From JAFAXD01 sp963760435 (GTDB taxonomy: Bacteria; Pseudomonadota; Alphaproteobacteria; Rhizobiales; Xanthobacteraceae): DNA of 64,000 nt. Below, piece after piece: positions 51,473 to 59,394 of the stretch. The stretch lies in the NCBI GenBank assembly GCA_963760435.1, contig CAVXDE010000037.1, positions 62,001 through 126,000 of the forward strand, written 5' to 3'. The stretch's first letter is position 1. Each line of letters starts with the position of its first letter. The notes beneath the pieces are model-generated. The model did not search any database. It was not told where the DNA came from and saw only the letters and a program-made list of their open reading frames with translations. Both the position numbers and the translations under genes were made by a program.

Positions 51473-52531
51473 CTACGCGGCGTGCTGATCGCGCTCCAGC
51501 TTATACTGCTCGAATGCGGTCTTAGCCTTGCCATATGCACATTTGTAAACCTTCTCCCGTTCGACGAAGAAATGAAAGAAGCCAGCCGGGGCGTTGGGGG
51601 CAACCTCGATCAGGTTCACGTGCCTGAACGGTGGGTGCAGATATCCCTGTTTGACGAGTTTGTTGATCTGGTTCAGCGTGTCGACTTCAGCCTTATAGCC
51701 GGCTGAAAACCACATCTCTGTTTGCCAGTCCTGGACCTCGAACCAGTTGCTGGGTGGCTTGGCGCGCCATCCGGGTGCCAGCGGCCGTGCCACAAAGATG
51801 TGCTCGAACATGTGCAGTTCGGACACGATGCAAGCTCGGTTATACGCGCCGTCCATCAGGTTGTTCATCGGGAGGTGATCAAACCCATAGAGCGAGAGCC
51901 AGAGTGCAGATTCCACCGCTTGCGCAGTAATGGGTTGCAGCTCGAGTTCAGGCTCGGGCGTTTCCTGACCGGTCACGGATGCCGAGCGGGGTGCAATTGA
52001 TATTTTTTTCGTCGGCTCCCAAATGGACCTGGCGACCTCGTTTCCAAATAGCACGGCTTGTCCGGTTTCGAGGTTGTATGCATTGAACACCACCCCAATC
52101 CCTTTGCCTTCGGCCTTGTTGTTGAAGGCATCCGCAATGTCGGCAAACTCCTCGGGTTTGCGCGTCGGGACGTAGACCTCGGCCGGAAGAACGCGATCGA
52201 ACAGAGATTTGAAAGGGTTGTCCAGGTCAGGAAATCGCAGCCAGCGCCGAATGGTCTCCGCATATGCCGGGCGAAACACGCCGGGCTCGCCGCCGAAGGC
52301 CACGGTGAGCTGCGCGAGCTTGTTGTGCTCAAGTTCGCGATCGATAATCGCCTTCTCCAGATCGCATCCCATCAGCCATTTCGCCAGGATGACGATCTGT
52401 CCGCTGGTTGCTGTCACCAGTTGGGGTATGACGCCGCAGTCCGTTGCGGCAGCCAGAAAGCCGGCGCCGTGGGCGTTGAACCCGCCAAGGCCTGCCAGGG
52501 CGAACGCCAGGCATTTTTTGCTGTTGTCCAC
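51473..52531 (-). CDS. Divergent patatin-like phospholipase family protein
   Basis: A 352-residue protein from GTG 52529-52531, with a very strong SD (GAGGTGAT) about 6 nt before. The patatin-type oxyanion glycine run is seen in ALAGLGGFNAHGAGFLAAA, and the Asp of the catalytic dyad in NLMDGAYN (D-G-A). The nucleophile elbow reads A-T-S-G-Q where patatins have G-x-S-x-G, so hydrolase activity is uncertain. It is between a VapC scar and Tex and has no obvious operon partner. It could be an acyl hydrolase acting on membrane lipid or a degenerate relative. Confidence 0.7.
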   Translation of the reverse strand: MDNSKKCLAFALAGLGGFNAHGAGFLAAATDCGVIPQLVTATSGQIVILAKWLMGCDLEKAIIDRELEHNKLAQLTVAFGGEPGVFRPAYAETIRRWLRFPDLDNPFKSLFDRVLPAEVYVPTRKPEEFADIADAFNNKAEGKGIGVVFNAYNLETGQAVLFGNEVARSIWEPTKKISIAPRSASVTGQETPEPELELQPITAQAVESALWLSLYGFDHLPMNNLMDGAYNRACIVSELHMFEHIFVARPLAPGWRAKPPSNWFEVQDWQTEMWFSAGYKAEVDTLNQINKLVKQGYLHPPFRHVNLIEVAPNAPAGFFHFFVEREKVYKCAYGKAKTAFEQYKLERDQHAA

Positions 52532-52898
52532 GGGATCACCTCGATATCGAGAGGGACGCCGAGTTCTACGTCATGACATACCCAGCAAACATCATGCCAC
52601 AGACAGGACCAGAGCAGATAGAGATTGCTGACGGTCGGGTCGGATGCGGCCGATACGGTCGTGATTCTATCGTGATCTTTCGGTGATCATGCTGTCGCAA
52701 CGCTGCGGGGCTTTATCGAACAAGTCATTCGCAACGAGCTGTTTTGGCGCGTCCCGCGGGCCGAGAAGGCAGCGGTCGTCACTGTCATGGCCAGATGGTT
52801 GCTGACGCGCTCAAACCAACACTTGTCCGTGGTCCCTTGACTGTCGTCGAAACCCCTGACGACGGACATCTGGCGGTATCGAACCGCGGGCCCGAACG
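52532..52898. other. Intergenic region, no gene supported
   Basis: 367 bp between the divergent start of the patatin-like gene and the 3' end of tex. Near 52655-52690 there are repeated GTGAT[C/T] words (CGTGATTCTATCGTGATCTTTCGGTGATCATG). Otherwise I see nothing. A short minus-strand frame (52687-52869) has no recognised features. Confidence 0.5.
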
Positions 52899-55232
52899 TT
52901 AGCTCGTTCCGTCGCGCCCGCGGAGACCCGCCCGCCGCAAGGCATCTGCCAATGCTCCGTCGGAAGTTTTGGTATTGCGGCTCGGACTATTGGCGAAACT
53001 GCGCTTGGCGGCAACGCGATCGGTTCCAGCGGAACGAGGCGGCTGAGTGCCGATTTCGTCGTCGAGACGAAGCGACAGGCTGATGCGTTTGCGCGGCTGG
53101 TCAACTTCCAGCACTTTCACACGCACGATATCGCCCGGCTTCACCACGCTGCGGGGATCTTTCACGAACGTCTTCGACATTGCTGAGACGTGCACGAGGC
53201 CATCCTGGTGCACACCGATATCGACGAATGCGCCGAACGCCGCGACATTCGTCACAGCGCCCTCAAGCACCATACCCGGCCGCAGGTCGCTGAGTGTTTC
53301 GACGCCTTCCTTGAACTCCGCCGTCTTGAATGCGGGCCGCGGATCGCGGCCCGGCTTCTCCAGCTCGCGCAGGATATCCGTGACGGTGGGCAGGCCGAAC
53401 TTGTCGTCGACGAAAACTTGGGGTTTTAGCGCGCGCAGAACGGGCGCGTTTCCGATCAGACCGCGAATGTCGCTCTTGGTGGCTTGCATGATGCGGCGCA
53501 CCACCGGATAGGATTCCGGATGCACTGCGGAAGCGTCTAGCGGATCGTCGCCGCCGGAAATACGCAAGAAGCCGGCGCATTGCTCGAATGCCTTGGGGCC
53601 GAGCCTCGGCACATCCATGAGCGCCTTACGAGAGCGGAACGAACCGTGTGCGTCGCGATATGATACGATACTCTGAGCGAGCCCGGCGCCGATTCCGGAG
53701 ACGCGCGCCAGCAGAGGCGGCGAAGCGGTGTTCAGATCCACGCCGACGCCGTTGACGCAGTCCTCGACCACCGCGCCGAGGGATCGCGACAGTTTGAATT
53801 CACTGAGATCGTGTTGATACTGACCGACGCCGATTGATTTCGGATCGATTTTCACCAGCTCGGCGAGAGGATCCTGCAAGCGGCGGGCGATCGAAACCGC
53901 GCCACGCAGTGTTACATCGAGATCGGGGAGTTCTTCCGACGCGTAGGCCGAGGCCGAATAGACTGACGCGCCTGCCTCTGACACCACCACCTTGTGCAGC
54001 TTGAGATCGGAGAGCTTTTTCACCAGCTCGATTGCAAGTTTGTCGGTCTCGCGCGAAGCGGTGCCGTTGCCGATGGCGACCAGCTCCACCTTGTGCTCGC
54101 GCGCGAGTTTCATAAGGACGGCGAGCGCTTCGTCCCATCGCCGCTGCGGCTCGTGCGGATAGATCGTGCTGGTGGCAACGACCTTGCCCGTGGCGTCGAC
54201 CACCGCGACCTTCACACCCGTCCGGTATCCGGGATCAAGCCCGAGGGTCGGCCGCGGGCCTCCTGGCGCCGCGAGCAGAAGATCGCGGAGGTTGGAGGCG
54301 AAGACGCGCACGGCTTCCTCTTCGGCCGCGCCCCACAGACGCACCCGGACGTCGATCGACAGCGTCATGAAAATCTTCGTGCGCCAAGCCCAACGTGCGG
54401 TGTCTACGAGCCATTTGTCGCCCGGACGGTTCCGATCGGCGATGCCGAAGGCGTTCATGATGCGCAGCTCATAGGCGCTGACAGCCGGGCGCGTCGCCGC
54501 ATCATCCGGCTCAACGGCGAGAGCGAGGATGTCTTCCCGTTCGCCGCGGAACAGCGCCAGAACGCGATGCGACGGCATCTTGTTCAGAGGCTCCGAAAAT
54601 TCGAAATAGTCCTTGAATTTCGCGCCCGCTTCCTGCTTGCCGTCGCGCACGGCGGACTTAAGGCGGCCATTCGCCCACAACTCCTCGCGCAGCGCGCCAA
54701 TGAGGTCCGCGTTCTCCGCGAACCGCTCAACGAGAATGGCGCGCGCGCCGTCCAATGCTGCTGCCACGTCGGCGACATTCCTGTCGGCCGAAACAAATGG
54801 CGTCGCACTTGCCTCAGGCTCGTTCCGAGGCTCCATCAGCAACAAGTCGGCGAGTGGCTCCAGACCCGCTTCCTTGGCGATCTCGGCCTTGGTGCGGCGC
54901 TTCGGCTTGTAGGGAAGATAGATATCTTCAAGCCGGCTTTTGCTCTCGGCGGCCATAATCGCCGCTTCAAGCGTCGCGTCGAGCTTGCCCTGTTCGCGCA
55001 CGGAGTTGAGGATAACCTTGCGCCGGTCCTCAAGCTCGCGCAGATACCGCAGCCGCTCCTCAAGCGTGCGAAGCTGTGCATCGTCAAGCGATCCGGTGAC
55101 TTCCTTGCGATAGCGGGCGACGAACGGCACGGTTGCACCGCTGTCGAGCAACTCGACGGCAGCTTGGACTTGCTGCTCTTTGACTCCGAGTTCGACGGAA
55201 ATTCGCGCCTGTATAGAAACCACCAAAAGCAC
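52899..55232 (-). CDS. tex: Tex-family transcription accessory / RNA-binding protein
   Basis: A 777-residue protein. GTG 55232 starts the frame; GTG 55223 with GAGG about 9 nt before is an alternative. The order is the Tex N-terminal helical part (ARISVELGVKEQQVQAAVELLDSG...VPFVARYRKEVTGSLDD), the YqgF-like nuclease fold (LGLDPGYRTGVKVAVVD), helix-hairpin-helix motifs (LARVSGIGAGLAQSIV) and a C-terminal S1 RNA-binding domain (GMVLEGAVTNVAAFGAFVDIGVHQDGLVH). The protein binds nucleic acid and influences transcription in many bacteria. Length is usual. Confidence 0.95.
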   Translation of the reverse strand: MLLVVSIQARISVELGVKEQQVQAAVELLDSGATVPFVARYRKEVTGSLDDAQLRTLEERLRYLRELEDRRKVILNSVREQGKLDATLEAAIMAAESKSRLEDIYLPYKPKRRTKAEIAKEAGLEPLADLLLMEPRNEPEASATPFVSADRNVADVAAALDGARAILVERFAENADLIGALREELWANGRLKSAVRDGKQEAGAKFKDYFEFSEPLNKMPSHRVLALFRGEREDILALAVEPDDAATRPAVSAYELRIMNAFGIADRNRPGDKWLVDTARWAWRTKIFMTLSIDVRVRLWGAAEEEAVRVFASNLRDLLLAAPGGPRPTLGLDPGYRTGVKVAVVDATGKVVATSTIYPHEPQRRWDEALAVLMKLAREHKVELVAIGNGTASRETDKLAIELVKKLSDLKLHKVVVSEAGASVYSASAYASEELPDLDVTLRGAVSIARRLQDPLAELVKIDPKSIGVGQYQHDLSEFKLSRSLGAVVEDCVNGVGVDLNTASPPLLARVSGIGAGLAQSIVSYRDAHGSFRSRKALMDVPRLGPKAFEQCAGFLRISGGDDPLDASAVHPESYPVVRRIMQATKSDIRGLIGNAPVLRALKPQVFVDDKFGLPTVTDILRELEKPGRDPRPAFKTAEFKEGVETLSDLRPGMVLEGAVTNVAAFGAFVDIGVHQDGLVHVSAMSKTFVKDPRSVVKPGDIVRVKVLEVDQPRKRISLSLRLDDEIGTQPPRSAGTDRVAAKRSFANSPSRNTKTSDGALADALRRAGLRGRDGTS

Positions 55233-55233
55233 C

Positions 55234-55521
55234 TCATCGCGGAGTTTGAGAGAGTGACCGAACCGGGGAACGGATATGGACCGCGCACTCTTGATTCTTC
55301 AAGCCGCTGTTTTGCCCGTCACCGACGTGGTCAGGGGCGCAGCGCGCCTGAACGACGTTACCGGTGCGCGGAGCCGACAAAAGATCGAGCGCAATGCCCG
55401 CCTTGACCACGGCCGCGTCGGGATCGATCAAACCCTCCAAACCCGACGCCAGCAGAAATCGCTTCGACGCTTCAGCTTCAGTTGCGAAACGCCGCATGGG
55501 CTTTTTCATGCGCGCTTCCAT
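55234..55521 (-). CDS. Small hypothetical protein just upstream of tex
   Basis: A 95-residue frame from ATG 55521 (ATG 55507 is also possible). It begins MEARMKKPMRRFATEAEASKRF and contains LLASGLEGLIDPDAAVVKAGIALDLLSA, which has an amphipathic-helix pattern. Its stop lies 1 nt before the tex start. No SD is clear and no family is recognised, so it may be spurious; a plus-strand frame overlaps it. Confidence 0.3.
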   Translation of the reverse strand: MEARMKKPMRRFATEAEASKRFLLASGLEGLIDPDAAVVKAGIALDLLSAPRTGNVVQARCAPDHVGDGQNSGLKNQECAVHIRSPVRSLSQTPR

Positions 55522-55820
55522 TCACACTCTGCGTGAGTCCCGTGACGCACATACGGCCAGCGCTTGACGCTCATTCCTTCGCCACGTGACATCTCGACCA
55601 ACAAGTTCGTTGACACGCCCGAAAGCAAAACGCCTAGGCTCGCGTGTTGTCGGACCGGGATGTGTCTCCGGCCAAGCACGGGCTCGAACAAGAGCCGGGC
55701 TATTTGACATAGTGTAGCTTGCGAAAAGACGAGGCGGTCAACGTCCTGCAATCCCATCCGTGCACGTTGTCATAGTCACCTATGAGAAAAGCGTCATGTA
55801 TGCGAGCGGCCATCGTTCGT

Positions 55821-55881
55821 GGCCTGCACCCGGTTTTGTGGACAGACCTAAACTCTCTGTCAGCGAAGCCGGGTGCAGGCC
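55821..55881. repeat. Long inverted repeat at the left edge of the tandem array
   Basis: GGCCTGCACCCGG (55821-55833) and its exact inverse CCGGGTGCAGGCC (55869-55881) can form a hairpin; a second inverted pair GACAGA/TCTGTC lies inside. It is next to the tandem array and resembles the end of a mobile element or a MITE-like unit, but no transposase is present. Confidence 0.6.
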
Positions 55882-55885
55882 AAAC

Positions 55886-56330
55886 GTCATCAATAGGGGG
55901 AAGGGACGTCAATGCGGGGGAGCGTCATCAATGGGAGAAAGGACATCTATGCGGGGGAGCGTCATCAATGGGAGAAAGGACATCTATGCGGGGGAGCGTC
56001 ATCAATGGGAGAAAGGACATCTATGCGGGGGAGCGTCATCAATGGGAGAAAGGACATCTATGCGGGGGAGCGTCATGAATGGGGAGAAAGGACATCTATG
56101 CGGGGGAGCGTCATCAATGGGGAGAAAGGACATCTATGCGGGGGAGCGTCATCAATGGGGAGAGAGGACATCTATGTGGGGGAGCGTCATCAATGGGGAG
56201 GAGGGGACATCTATGCGGGGGAGCGTCATCAATGGGGAGAAAGGACATCTATGCGGGGAGCGTCATCAATGGGGGGAGGGAGGAACATCTTTGCGGGGGT
56301 GCCATCAATGAGCGGGAAAGGACATCTGTC
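55886..56330 (+). repeat. Tandem array of about eleven 37-38 bp units
   Basis: Each unit is two half-repeats: GTCATCAATGGGAGAAAG (or with GGGG) and GACATCTATGCGGGGGAGC. Units start near 55886, 55924, 55961, 55998, 56035, 56072, 56110, 56148, 56185, 56224 and 56261, then decay. Early units are 37 bp, later ones 38. The half-repeats match the shorter repeats at 1055-1209. The array ends about 80 bp before vapB. All three forward frames are open because the unit is not a multiple of three, so coding is unlikely. Confidence 0.9.
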
Positions 56331-56380
56331 GGCGAGGGTCTCCGAACTGTCGAATCCGGTTGGTTTGCATATTCTTAGAT

Positions 56381-56408
56381 GATATCTAGATATCTTCTGG
56401 AGATATCT
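56381..56408 (+). promoter_or_regulatory. Palindromic operator upstream of vapBC
   Basis: GATATCTAGATATC (56381-56394) is a perfect 14-bp palindrome, followed by AGATATCT (56401-56408), which repeats its half-sites. It lies 3 to 30 bp before the vapB ATG, where type II antitoxins normally bind to autoregulate. Confidence 0.65.
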
Positions 56409-56411
56409 AAT

Positions 56412-56657
56412 ATGGCTCTTTTCATCCGTGACGCCGAGGTGGACGCCCTAGCGGAGGAGGTCCGTAAGGTCACCAACGCGAAAACCAAGACCGAAGCCGT
56501 TCGCTGCGCTCTCGAGGCGCAATTGGCGAATGTGCGTCGCGCTCTGCCGCTGCGGGAGCGATTGGCGCGCTCCAAAGCGCTTGCCGACGCAATGGGACCA
56601 AGTGATCCCGCGTTCGATATGAAATCCTATACGGACGAGATGTGGGGCGGCGACTGA
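56412..56657 (+). CDS. vapB: VapB-type antitoxin
   Basis: An 81-residue protein from ATG 56412; an upstream in-frame ATG at 56379 would run through the operator. It starts MALFIRDAEVDALAEEVRKVTNAKTKTEAVRCAL, a ribbon-helix-helix-type PSK/VapB domain, with an acidic C-terminus (FDMKSYTDEMWGGD) that should wrap the toxin. It shares a TGATG stop-start overlap with vapC. Confidence 0.9.
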   Translation: MALFIRDAEVDALAEEVRKVTNAKTKTEAVRCALEAQLANVRRALPLRERLARSKALADAMGPSDPAFDMKSYTDEMWGGD

Positions 56658-57076
56658 TGTTCATCGATGCCTCCGCTATCGTCGCCATTCTCGGCCGCGA
56701 GCCGGGCTATGAGGAAATTGAAAAGCGCCTGGCGTCGACCGACGGGCCATTCTTGGTTTCGCCATTGGTTAAGTTCGAGGCAACGGTCGCCCTGGCGCGA
56801 CAGAAGTCGCAGGGGAACGCCAAGCCAACAGGCGATCTCCTGCTCCAGGCTCTGCGGGTCGTGGAAACGTTTGTCGAGGATCTCGGCGCGGACGAGGTTG
56901 CGATTTCAGCGCAGATCGGGCGATCCGCGATCGAGGCGAGCGCCGCCTATGGGCGGGTCGTAGGCCATGTTGCCGATCTCAATTTTGGTGATTGCTTTGC
57001 CTACGCATGCGCAAAAGTGCTCAAGGCCCCGCTGCTCTATAAGGGCAACGACTTCGCCCAGACCGACCTGGCCTGA
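56657..57076 (+). CDS. vapC: VapC-type PIN-domain ribonuclease toxin
   Basis: A 139-residue protein from ATG 56657, overlapping the vapB stop by one base. PIN-domain acidic residues are all present: D4 (MFIDASAIVAIL), E41 (VKFEATVAL), D112 (LNFGDCFAYA) and D132 (YKGNDFAQTD). VapC toxins cut tRNA or rRNA and are neutralised by VapB. The pair appears intact. A degenerate copy of its last 18 or so codons lies at 51339-51408. Confidence 0.92.
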   Translation: MFIDASAIVAILGREPGYEEIEKRLASTDGPFLVSPLVKFEATVALARQKSQGNAKPTGDLLLQALRVVETFVEDLGADEVAISAQIGRSAIEASAAYGRVVGHVADLNFGDCFAYACAKVLKAPLLYKGNDFAQTDLA

Positions 57077-57088
57077 CCTGCGCAGCCA

Positions 57089-58132
57089 CTATCCGCTGGA
57101 CAATTTCGCCCCACGACTTGGTGGCGCGCCTCTCTGATCAAATTGAGATTGATCACCGTTCTTGGACCAGCCCTGCTGGAAATCCGGCTGCATGCCGGGG
57201 TCCTGCGCGGACGCCAGTTGATTCCACAGCTTGAGCTGATCGGGGCGGGCCGAATGGCCCGCGCAATCGAATGCAATCTTGGCCGACCGTAGCGTCGCCA
57301 TGTTGCAATCGGCGATCAGAACCGTCTCTCCCTCCACCGGGCCGGCGATCACCTCGCCAAACGGATCGATGATGGCGCTATGGCCAGCACAATCGTGCGG
57401 GAGAAAATCGCGATACTTTTCGGGGATGACGCTCCTGCTCAAGACCGCCCCAACGCACACCACGTAAGCGCCGGCCTGCGCCGCAAAGGCGCGTGAGAGC
57501 AGGTGCTGGCGCGCCGCTTTCGCATTGGCCCGGCTCGGCCCTGGCGGCTCGCCGCCGGGCCAGCTTGCCACATGCACCTGGCTCCCTTGCTCGGCGAGCG
57601 CGTAGGTCGGCAGCACCATCTGGTGCTCGGTGCTGGTCAAGCCGCTCAGGCCGCCATAGGGGCGATCATGCACCCGAAGTTCGACGGCATCGCCGTCGGC
57701 CCAGACGCTGCGCTCATGCGGCGCCGGCTTGAGCTGGCGATGGCGGCCGAGGATCTGCCCCTCGGCGCCGATGAACAGCAACGTCGCGTAGGCCGAGCCG
57801 CGCGTGTTGGTGTCGCGCTCCGACACGCCGATGACGACGTCGATTACTTTCTCCCGCGCGACCGCGCAGAGCGCATCGGTGGCCGGGCCTGGAATCTCGA
57901 TTGATTGGTCGAGATAGGCCGACGCGAGCTCCCACCACAGCGGTGACGTGGACGACGCCAAGGCGTGAATCGGATAGCCGGGCAGCCACGCTTCGCCGAA
58001 CGCCGCCAGCATGGCGCCTTCGTCGGCGGCCTGCTTGATCAGGTTGACGGCCTTCTCCAGGCTTGCATCCCGGTCGAGGAAAATCGGCGCGGCCTGGACC
58101 GCGGCGACGCGAAGAATCCCGGTATCGGCCAT
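57089..58132 (-). CDS. Nitrilase-fold (carbon-nitrogen hydrolase) protein lacking the catalytic Cys
   Basis: A 347-residue protein from ATG 58132; the longer frame to 58402 runs into the radical SAM gene. The fold is clear: AAFGEAWLPGYP (E47), HRQLKPAPHERSVW (K135) and the GDG-like turn. The usual catalytic segment G-L-x-C-W-E-H reads G-L-T-S-T-E-H, so the Cys position is S167, confirmed from the DNA (AGC). The second Glu of this region (E169) remains. Third gene of the precursor/radical SAM operon, 41 nt after the maturase. It may be inactive and bind substrate, or act by Ser. The C-terminal 40 residues are polar and rich in Gln/Asp. Confidence 0.85.
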   Translation of the reverse strand: MADTGILRVAAVQAAPIFLDRDASLEKAVNLIKQAADEGAMLAAFGEAWLPGYPIHALASSTSPLWWELASAYLDQSIEIPGPATDALCAVAREKVIDVVIGVSERDTNTRGSAYATLLFIGAEGQILGRHRQLKPAPHERSVWADGDAVELRVHDRPYGGLSGLTSTEHQMVLPTYALAEQGSQVHVASWPGGEPPGPSRANAKAARQHLLSRAFAAQAGAYVVCVGAVLSRSVIPEKYRDFLPHDCAGHSAIIDPFGEVIAGPVEGETVLIADCNMATLRSAKIAFDCAGHSARPDQLKLWNQLASAQDPGMQPDFQQGWSKNGDQSQFDQRGAPPSRGAKLSSG

Positions 58133-58173
58133 GACGTCGCGTCCGCCCAGTGAGTTGTTGTTGTTGCTCTGGA

Positions 58174-59394
58174 TCAGGGCGCGGCGGCGCGGTCGGCTTG
58201 TTTGGTCGCGCCGGAACGCCCCGGCTTCTCCACGTCGACGATCAGGGTCGGGGCGATGCGCGCCCAGATGTGATCGAAGATGCGCTTCCAGCTGTCGCAG
58301 TAGACGCTCGGATTGTCGAACCCGCGCTCCTTCGACCAGCGCTGCGCCAGGTGGCCGCCGCCACAGGAATCCAGATATTCGCAGGCGCGGCAGGTGTCGC
58401 ACAGGCTGGTGCTGGCCGTAAAGGCGCCGCGCCAGCGCGGGTCGGCCTGCACGTCCTGCAAACTGTTGTGGCGCACGTTGGAATTGCTCGACGTGCTGCC
58501 GTCACCGATGATGCGCAAGACATCGAGCGGCTCGAGCGAGCCGTCGGTCATCAAGGTGACCGTGTCGATCGGGCCGAGGCCGATGGTGTCGGACATCGCC
58601 ATGTTGCCGACCAGGCCCTGGATCATCGCGTCGAGCGTGCTGATGCGAACGCCGCGCTTGGCGTAGGTGTCGTACCAGACATCAAACAGTTTGATGAAGT
58701 AATCGGCGATCGGCGGCGGGTTGTCGGCGTGCGTCGCGTCGGGCGGCAGAATATCGAAGCGCTTGAAGCCGAGCTCGTCGACAACATAAGCCAGCACGCG
58801 CTGCGGATCGGTTGCCGGGTTGCAGACGGAGATCAGGCCGGGCTCGATATCGGCGTCGCGCAGGCAGGCGATGCCGCGCACGGTGTCGGCGTGCGTGCCC
58901 TTGCCTTTGAAGTCGATGCGCGTTGCGTCGTGAATGTCGGGCGGGCCGTCGACGCTGACGCTGACCGCGATCTCGTAGCGCTTGAAGATGTCACACCACG
59001 CCGGATCGATCAGGATCGCATTGGTGGTGACGCCGCGTTCGATCTGGCAGCCGGTACGTTCCTGGATCGCGTCCAGCCGCTTCTGAAAATCGATGAAGCG
59101 GTGTTTGGGGAAGAGCAGCGGCTCTCCCCCGTGAAACACCAGCATGAAGCATTCGAGCTCGTGCGCCCGGATGTGCTCCTCGAGCCGCTGGCAGAACGCC
59201 ACTTCGGACTCGACGCTCAGCACCGCCGGCTTCTTGTAGACGTCGGCGTCGCGAAACCAGTAGCAATAGGTGCAGTTGATGTTGCAGCGCGACGCGAGCT
59301 TCACCAGCACGAAGGTGAAGACCGGAACTTCTGCCGGCAGGAAGCTCGCGTTGCGGCGATCCGCTAAGTCGTGCGGCTGGAACTGCTCCGGCAT
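58174..59394 (-). CDS. Radical SAM/SPASM peptide maturase
   Basis: A 406-residue protein from ATG 59394, which overlaps the stop of the upstream peptide gene as TGATG. The radical SAM cluster motif is SRCNINCTYCYWFRD (C37, C41, C44), followed by FHGGEPLLFP and SVSVDGPPDIHD. The C-terminal SPASM region has Cys pairs in SLCDTCRACEYLDSCGGGHLA and VYCDSWKR, binding auxiliary iron-sulfur clusters. This architecture is that of enzymes that crosslink ribosomal peptides, such as those making cyclophanes (GrrM/OscB, XncB) or Arg-Tyr links (RrrB). The adjacent Tat-leader peptide with aromatic-Arg-Arg motifs is its likely substrate. Specific chemistry is inferred. Confidence 0.9.
   Translation of the reverse strand: MPEQFQPHDLADRRNASFLPAEVPVFTFVLVKLASRCNINCTYCYWFRDADVYKKPAVLSVESEVAFCQRLEEHIRAHELECFMLVFHGGEPLLFPKHRFIDFQKRLDAIQERTGCQIERGVTTNAILIDPAWCDIFKRYEIAVSVSVDGPPDIHDATRIDFKGKGTHADTVRGIACLRDADIEPGLISVCNPATDPQRVLAYVVDELGFKRFDILPPDATHADNPPPIADYFIKLFDVWYDTYAKRGVRISTLDAMIQGLVGNMAMSDTIGLGPIDTVTLMTDGSLEPLDVLRIIGDGSTSSNSNVRHNSLQDVQADPRWRGAFTASTSLCDTCRACEYLDSCGGGHLAQRWSKERGFDNPSVYCDSWKRIFDHIWARIAPTLIVDVEKPGRSGATKQADRAAAP

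Noticed and set aside
55886..56330. CRISPR array
   Set aside because: Both half-units are repeated throughout with no unique spacers, and no cas genes are near; it is a tandem repeat.
55760..56382. Repeat-containing proteins of 156 to 183 residues in all three forward frames
   Set aside because: The open frames result from the repeat having few stop codons and a unit length not divisible by three; there is no consistent frame or homology.
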